From positions 186,001 through 250,000 of the forward strand of contig JAOTOL010001523.1 of NCBI GenBank assembly GCA_034440575.1: a DNA stretch of 64,000 nucleotides, given 5' to 3'. Shown one piece after another: positions 57,410-64,000 of the stretch. The translations under genes and the position numbers were made by a program. The DNA is from Imbricaverruca yamaguchii (lineage: Eukaryota; Arthropoda; Thecostraca; Neoverrucidae). Under the pieces are notes generated by a model. That model worked only from the letters and a program-made list of their open reading frames with translations, was not told the DNA's origin and did no database searches. Within the stretch, counting starts at the first letter, position 1. Every line of letters begins with the position of its first letter.

Positions 57410-58047
57410 TAGGGGACACGACTGACAAACATGGTGGACACCAATGATCAGGTTACAAGTTCTCAGGACGACAAGGAAACGACAGTCAACACAGACAGGC
57501 CGGAGGGGACAGACACCAGAGACAGTACAGATGGGATCAACAAAAACGATACTGACACCACAAAACGACGGAAGATAATGGTTTTACCATAGGTAGACGG
57601 CATATCACAAACTCGTCGAGGAATTAACGCCAAATACAATATCAAAGCCTACTTTGGACCACGCAAAGCAATGCGAAACCTGTTCGTTCATCCCAAGGAC
57701 AAAATTGACAGGATGAAACAACCAGGACCGGTGCACAGAATGAATTGCAAGGATGGTACGAAAGTTTGTGTATGTGAAACTGCCAGGCACGTAGAAGAAC
57801 GCCGAAAAGAACACAGACGTCATCTGACACAGTCACAAAACTACTGGACTACACAAATAGAGGTCACAGCTGAACATAGCTTTGACACAAGACACACAAC
57901 AGACTGGAACAACACAGATACACTTGTGTTTGACACCAGACAAAGACAGCAGAAAGTCAAGGAAACAATATTCATACAAACTGAAACAAATCTCACTCCC
58001 AACAGAAATATTGGCCGATGTACACGGTTTCCTGGGTGGAAATTTCC
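57410..58047 (+). mobile_element. Penelope-like element, linker plus GIY-YIG domain fragment (plus strand)
   Basis: The frame starts with a hydrophilic Asp/Thr/Lys-rich linker (about 57421-57590), then VLP, an in-frame stop, and VDGISQTRRGI, the region that normally reads LPY-GLS in the family. Then come AYFGPRKAMRNLFVHPKD, PGPVHRM, ETARHVEERRKEH, AEHSFDTRHTTDWNNTDTL, FIQTETN and NRNIGR. The order matches the connector and GIY-YIG endonuclease of Penelope-like retroelements. YIG is replaced by CVC and an internal stop is present, so it is a dead copy. The reverse transcriptase is missing. It lies head-to-head with the minus-strand copy. Confidence 0.82.
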
Positions 58048-58573
58048 TATTTCCAGGAAGTGGAACTGTTTCCTGGGTACAACGAACCGATGACGATCCA
58101 GAGACGAGGTTGAAACTGGTTTTCCTCAGAAACCCTTTTCACTGCGCGCTTGAACTAGCCGTGATCGGAATTTACATATATAACGTAGTCACAAACATTA
58201 ACATGCATGCACTTCCCATTGCCAAGTGACGATTAAAGTAGTTCATGGTGCTTCTTACTGTCCCTTCCTCGACGGGAGGCCTTCATATACCATGAATTAT
58301 AGTTTATGGAAGGTAGGGAAAATGACACCATGAGCATGCACTATGCAAAAATGCAAAATGATTCCTATTCGTATGCATGTTTTGGTGATTGGATGTGGTC
58401 GGTGGTGGTACGCAGGCACGTACATACTGCACTACAGACACGGAATAACCACAACGGTCGGCGGCCAAATCCTAAGCAATTAAAGCACTTATATAAATAT
58501 ATTCAATCCTGCGCCACGAGTCCAATGTTTTGAATCCTTTCACAGGGCCGAGCGATAACCCTTGACTGGTTAG
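58048..58573. other. Non-genic spacer
   Basis: A+T-rich. Near 58245-58300 TTCATGGTG and TATACCATGAA form a loose inverted pair. AACCCTTGACTGG occurs at about 58556 and again at about 58616. No gene recognised. Confidence 0.4.
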
Positions 58574-59580
58574 TTATTTGGGCTTTAGGGCGCATCGACC
58601 ATGTTGATCATATAGCAACCCTTGACTGGCAAATGGCCACGATGTACAATTGTTAGGCTGGTGTCAACTGATGATGTTGGTGCCGAGACGTCCCAGCACG
58701 CGTTGTGACACGCATACTTTCTGTGGCACCCGACCCAACAAAGTCGGCTGTTCCGGGAGGTCCAGGGCTTGGCAGGCATTCAGGACGGGCCATCGGGAGA
58801 GCTGTCAGTCAGCACATGTGGATGTGTGACCAAAGTGCACACCCTCCACGGTGGATTAAACCCAATATAGGCTGTGGCGTGATGCTGAGTGCCTTTTTCT
58901 CGAATTTTAGACGGCCTGATCCTTGTAGACTGGTTGTCACGCTACGGCGCCCCCAACATGGACGGACTTGGACGACCCGGGCTCATACATTGCTGTCACT
59001 GGGGCTTAGCAGTCATTGCAGAAAAATTAATGAAACTGCATCAGCTTGGAGGCAAGCGCACAATAACAACCTCTGGTGCAAGGGCAATTTGCAGACAGAA
59101 ATCTGTTGTGTGTGGTTTATGGATCTTTCGCTTACACAATAACTTATATTCTATATTGCTACTGTAGTAGTCAGACAACACAAACTCAATCAAAATTTAG
59201 TAAATTGACATGAAATTCTAGCTGTGGGCACGTACTATCAACATTGTGATGTAGTAATTTATTGTAAATCGTAGACTAGTGATTTGATCAGCTATGCATT
59301 TATATAGTTTTGTACCAGTAAGGCTCAACGATCAGCTTTAAGTTCGGAAATGACTAAAACTGTGAAATCAGAATTTCGCCCGTCCTAGTATGATTATACA
59401 AATGTTGTTTCCCCTGCCCTTGCTACGGTCAAGCCCATGCAAAAGGAAGAAGAAAACTTGTGATAACGTGTACGGACAAACATCGACCATGTAGTCGGTG
59501 ATGGGGTGTGAGGATGCTTGTGCTGCATTCAGTTGGCGCTGCATGACCAATGTAGCCCATGCGCCCTAAAGCCCTAATAA
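58574..59580. mobile_element. Candidate TIR element, about 1 kb
   Basis: TTATTTGGGCTTTAGGGCGC (from 58574) is matched on the other strand by TTATTAGGGCTTTAGGGCGC (59580 leftwards), 21 of 22 positions including the following AT. The 22-bp inverted ends enclose 1007 bases. No target duplication or transposase is evident. Open frames inside (up to 145 codons) are not recognised. Confidence 0.5.
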
Positions 59581-59639
59581 TTTCACTCATTTGGCACCGC
59601 CGTTGAGTTAGATATCAGTGTGCCCTGCTGACCACCGGG

Positions 59640-60200
59640 AAAGGCCGTCTGGTAACGACCGATACACCACGCTCTGGTAACGACCGATACACCACGCTCT
59701 GGTAACGACCGATACAGCACGCTCTGGTAACGACCGATACAGCACGCTCTGGTAACGACCGATACAGCACGCTCTGGTAACGACCGATACAGCACGCTCT
59801 GGTCACCACGCTCTGGTAACGACCGATACAGCACGCTCTGGTAACGGCCGATACAGCACGCTCTGGTCACCACGCTCTGGTAACGACTGATATATCACGC
59901 TCTGGTCACCACGCTCTGGTAACGACCGATACCCCACGCTCTGGTCACCACGCTCTGGTAACGACCGATACCCCACGCTCTGGTCACCACGCTCTGGTAA
60001 CGACCGATACAGCACGCTCTGGTCACCACGCTCTGGTAACGACCGATACAGCACGCTCTGGTCACCACGCTCTGGTAACGACGAACTGGTCACCACGCTC
60101 TGGTAACACCCACGCTCTGGTCACCACGCTCTGGTAACGACCGATACAGCACGCTCTGGTCACCACGCTCTGGTAACGACCGATACAGCACGCTCTGGTT
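59640..60200. repeat. Composite 25-bp / 39-bp minisatellite
   Basis: The left third is a 25-base unit GGTAACGACCGATACAGCAC then GCTCT. From about 59795 most units are 39 bases long because a 14-base GGTCACCACGCTCT module has been added and amplified. Both modules end in CACGCTCT. Confidence 0.95.
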
Positions 60201-61440
60201 GGCACTGCTCCACGGCGCTCACCTGGTTTGGGTCGACTTCGACTCGTTGTGCGCCGGCAAGGTCGGGTCAGTGCGCTCGATCGGCGGCGAAGCGACTCTC
60301 TGGCCAGGTGACGGCGGCGCAGTGCCGCGTGCCGCGAACTTGGGCAGACGACGTCGGTTCGGCAGGGGCTGCGGGTCAGACTGATGCCCAGGTGGACGCG
60401 GCTCGGCGGCGGCGGCGGCTTCATGTCCGACGGCGTGTTCTGCAGCAGGTTGACGCGCAGCACCGCTGACGCCGTCACCGGAGCACCGCCTCGCCGGTGT
60501 CCGGCCCCGTCGCTGGGGAGCTCGGATCGGCGCATGCTTCTCTTCTGGCGGGGTATCTCCTGGCAGGAGACTTCACTGGCGGGAATCCGTACGGTCTAAA
60601 GCAGCGCGAGTTCCTCAGGACCTGCTTATCCGATGTCTCTCCGTTGGTCCACACTTGCCGTGTGTCGGGTTGTCACAACACAGCCCTTCGAGTTTTATAC
60701 CCGCGGATTCCAACTCACCTGTCCGAACAGGCGACCATTGGCCCGACAGCGCAGGCTACGACACCACTCACGTCGACAGCTTCCGACAGTCTGGCCGCTG
60801 CGGCACGCACGAGCGCGAGCAGACGCACCGTCGGGCCGATGTGCGCGCGCCGCAGCACGCCACTCGCAGTCAGCTGACGGCGCAGACTGACGTCGGCCGC
60901 CGTACTACGGCCGGCCGGCGTTCATTCACGGCGCAGTGCTGCTACCTATGGGCAGCGACGCGAACTAGCCGGGTCGCGCGCGGAGCCGAGCCTCGGCGGC
61001 GTTCCCGGGCAGAACCGGAGGTGTCGACAGCGCCGTCAAGCTCCGAATCACTCCGCGTCGAATTGATGCAGCCATCGTGCGGTCGTTTCGTGTCGGAGAA
61101 TGCTCCGGATGCGCCGTAACCAACGCGCCAATGACCGCCGACCGGGCTGCGCTCGGCCGACGGACAGCATGCCACGAACGAAACCAACTCCGAACATTCC
61201 GCCATTTCCACCGATCACGGCCGCGGGAACTGCAGCCAAACACGATTTACTACGTCGTAAGGGCGCTAAGTGACCATCGCAGACACGCTCAATGTCTCAC
61301 GATTCCCGCGCGACATGGAACCGCTGCGGCCCCGACACGCCCACCCCGCAAACGACGGCATCCCGTGACACGAACCGATCCCGAGTCGCGGCGTCACGCT
61401 CGTGACGCAACCGCACACACACAGTGACGCGTCAGGAGCA
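60201..61440. promoter_or_regulatory. CpG-rich block
   Basis: G+C-rich, CG-dense region of 1.2 kb. Overlapping open frames on both strands, none recognisable. CpG-island-like by composition. Confidence 0.35.
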
Positions 61441-62393
61441 CGTGCGATGGCCGGGCATTGTGTGCTCCTCGGGTCAGTGGCATTGTGCGCTCGTATGGCA
61501 ATACAAAAGAGATAAAAATATCACCATTGGGCTTTAAATTCAGGCGGTATTTTGGATCAATGAAACACATGTTCCTGTTATTTCACATGCCAATTGTCCT
61601 AGAGTATGACACTTGACAACTTCCCGTCTTCTTCTGACCATATCTTAATAATGTGTCCAGAAAATCGCGTTCCCATGTTAATTGGCATGTCGTTCTTTGG
61701 GATTCAAATGAAATGGATTTCACGTAATTATCGACACAATTCAGGCGATATTCTGAGCACGATTAGTCACAGAAATTATACGAAATTTCACCTTCTGGTC
61801 GTGGGTTCGATTCTCAGGCGTACCGAAACTTCAGGCTCTCAACATTCGTAGCCAGCTCCAGTATCCAGCTGGATCTTTTCACATATAACAATAGCCCAGT
61901 TGCATTGAAGTCGTCATTGGTACCAAATTAGGTATCACAGCACATGTAGCGAAAACATTATTGTGACAGTATAATATATGGAAAAGCATAACCGGGGAGG
62001 AGCATGATATATTTCTTGCTTCGAAGCTTGTGGACATATTTGCATGAACTGAGCATGGATCGGAAGCCTAACGTTTGTATTTTCTCTTTTCATCACAGCT
62101 TCATCCTACCCCGATTTGTCATCAAAGTTTAGCCTGTTAGCAACCTCCGATAACCTCTGGTAACCTTCTCTTAAACTTGCGCTTGCTTTGGACATCATTT
62201 AACGTTACAACATAAGTCAGCGTTTAAAACTACCTCACACATAATTTTTAAACTGAAGGAAGGCCACCTAAGGCCATCCTAGGTTAGCCCAGGTCAAACC
62301 AGGTCGCACCTGGGAGGGGCCAGTATGAGCGCACTGAAACGACGTCAACGTCGGGCCCCACTATCGAAGTGCGTTCGGCTCCCACGTGTTCGA
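61441..62393. other. A+T-rich non-genic stretch
   Basis: GTGGGTTCGATTCTC at about 61801 resembles a B box but lacks a visible A box. TAGGCCA/CCTAGG motifs near 62260-62300 are short repeats. No gene recognised. Confidence 0.35.
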
Positions 62394-62730
62394 ACTCGTC
62401 GAGTCCAGTCATGACCGACTGGACTCGTCGAGTCCTGTTAGGACCGACCGGACTCATCGAGTCCAGTCATGACCGGCCGGACTTGCCGAGTCCAGTCATG
62501 ACCGGCCGGACTCGCGAGTCCAGTCATGACCGGCCGGACTCCTCGAGTCCAGTCATGACCGGCCGGACTCGTCGAGTCCAGTCCTGACCGGCCGGACTCG
62601 TCGAGTCCAGTCCTGACCGGCCGGACTCGTCGAGTCCAGTCATGACCGGCCGGACTCGTCGAGTCCAGTCATGACCGGCCGGACTCGTCGAGTCCTGTTA
62701 GGACCGGCCGGACTCGTCGAGTCCAGTTAT
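62394..62730. repeat. 29-bp minisatellite, about 12 copies, self-complementary unit
   Basis: Unit CGTCGAGTCCAGTCATGACC then GGCCGGACT. Each junction makes GACTCGTCGAGTC, an inverted repeat, and each unit also holds CCGGCCGG. Edges carry the older GACCGACTGGACT variant. Confidence 0.97.
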
Positions 62731-64000
62731 GGACGCTCCGGGAGAAAACCGTCGCCTGTCTGCCGGTGCTGACATCGCCATTTGACGCCTCGACTCTCGG
62801 CTATGGACGGGAGTGTTGTGCCGAGTCAGTTTCCGTTCTAACGGGCGGCGACGGCTGGTCGGCGGATGCTGCGTCTTTGCGCCGTGTCACAATAGTGACA
62901 CGCGCCGTGTCACCATTGTGACACCTACGCCAGTGTGGCGGGGTGGTGAGACAACTGGCCTGGTCAGGCAGTCGCCGCAGATTGTCGGAGGGGGTCAGAC
63001 GCGGCTGAGCGGCAGAGGTGAGCGAAACGCCAGATTGGACAGGTGTCCGTCACTGGGGCTTGTGGACATTTGAAAGCATAACCTCGCTGGTGTGTGATTT
63101 TGCTGGCTTGGAGAAACTGTCGTAACTGTTGTTCAAGTGGTTGCCGACTGCTTAGCTATTTACCCGGCGAATGCAAGGGCAGTAGCGGCTGGCGGTTTTG
63201 GAGAAGCGGTTGGAATTGAGAACCAGCTGTTGTGGAGCGAGACAAGCAGGAGACTGTCCCTGCCAGGCAAACCGAACCTGCATGCAGAACGAATACCTAC
63301 TTTAAGCCTGATAGCTCAAAGGCTTCCGACCTGGGCAGACATGGGGTCATACAGGCACGTCATCGTGACTGTATTGGAGGATGAATGTCATACATGCACG
63401 TTATCGTGCTCTGCAGGATACACCTCAAATAAATAATTAATCACCCGGTGGCTGACAGCGGCATCAGCGACCACCTATCATGCAATCCCCTCCCGTACAA
63501 CAACACCGTGCTGAGCATACCAAGGTGTAACTTTAATTGGACAAAGGAATCGAATGCAGAGCATGCCATGTTAAACCCCGTGGCATGTCCCCGGTAACAC
63601 CAGAAATTAGTCCCCCTTTCACATGATATATTGCCATAAAAAAGATGCTTAGGACGGGTCACCAAGTTTCAGAGATTTAGACCAAAGTGTGCGGGAATGG
63701 CGCGCAAGAAAATAACCTCGAATCGGCGGAATGCGCCTGCCTGTCTCCTGCCTACCTTCCTAGAAATGTATTTTTACCTTAAAAACATCTCGTCACTTTG
63801 TTCACGTCGTATAGGTCTCATTCTTGACACGTCTAGCCCTCAATGTAGGAAGCAAGCGCACACCCATAGGATGGTCCTGCGCTGATCGGGGGTCACCAGG
63901 TGCCCACGTGATGGGCGCAGCCCTTCGTACTCCCAGTACTCCACCATTATATACGTGTCTTGCGTCACGGCCAGTACACCTGGCCAGACGTGCCTCCAGT
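62731..64000. other. Non-genic stretch to the right edge, with a nested palindrome
   Basis: Contains the paired palindromes at 62884-62924. The remainder is unremarkable and no gene runs off the right edge recognisably. Confidence 0.4.
62884..62924. other. Two near-palindromes arranged as an inverted repeat
   Basis: GTGTCACAATAGTGACAC (62884-62901) and GTGTCACCATTGTGACAC (62907-62924) are each self-complementary outside the centre. They pair with each other at 17 of 18 positions across GCGCC. Confidence 0.9.

Noticed and set aside
61795..61815. tRNA or SINE B box (GGGTTCGATTCTC)
   Set aside because: No A box or tRNA fold visible upstream.

Overview
This window looks like metazoan nuclear DNA. 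It is intron- and intergenic-like, slightly G+C-rich by eye, and alternates CpG-rich blocks with A+T-rich stretches. It contains no recognisable cellular protein-coding gene, tRNA or rRNA on either strand. What can be supported is repeat biology: two DNA transposons of hAT type with 8-bp target duplications, a terminal-inverted-repeat family present in two copies, a tRNA-derived SINE with target duplications, a LINE 3' end, two Penelope-like retroelement ends facing away from each other, several unclassified duplications, and about 33 different minisatellite arrays. The element set (hAT, Penelope-like, tRNA-SINE, LINE with an 8-bp tail repeat) fits a marine invertebrate. A G+C-rich crustacean such as a barnacle is my guess, at low confidence, because no host gene is available to place it.

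Layout. 0-7 kb: unique sequence, a CpG-rich block (2.55-3.45 kb), a 77-bp array, a second CpG-rich block with paired CRE motifs and a hexamer tract, then a 22-bp array. 7-13.2 kb: a 23-bp array, an unclassified repeat in two tandem copies, a hAT element (8979-9799), a 40-bp array, a minus-strand repeat fragment and a pair of 191-bp direct repeats. 13.5-21 kb: a large 21-bp array, CpG-rich blocks, 31-bp and 34-bp arrays. 21.9-22.8 kb: a complete SINE and a 26-bp array. 25.4-26.4 kb: a TIR element packed with AGGTCA half-sites. 26.9-40.5 kb: many arrays, a LINE end and a purine tract. 40.9-41.7 kb: a second AGGTCA-rich region. 42.6-47.9 kb: more arrays and a 26-bp perfect hairpin. 51.8-55.9 kb: 13-, 58-, 31- and 41-bp arrays, with a second copy of the TIR element split by a hAT insertion. 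56.8-59.6 kb: a head-to-head Penelope pair and a candidate TIR element. 59.6-64 kb: two more arrays and CpG-rich sequence.

The strongest single result is at 53.25-54.43 kb. A repeat whose uninterrupted relative lies at 25.4-25.9 kb is broken by a 709-bp hAT element, so the window carries its own empty-site control. Long open frames (up to about 580 codons) occur, but nearly all run through stop-free tandem repeats or CpG-rich DNA and are not accepted as genes. I did not find a new multi-gene system. The unusual aspects are the number of unrelated minisatellites, the repeated near-perfect snap-back hairpins, and the nuclear-receptor-like motif clusters.
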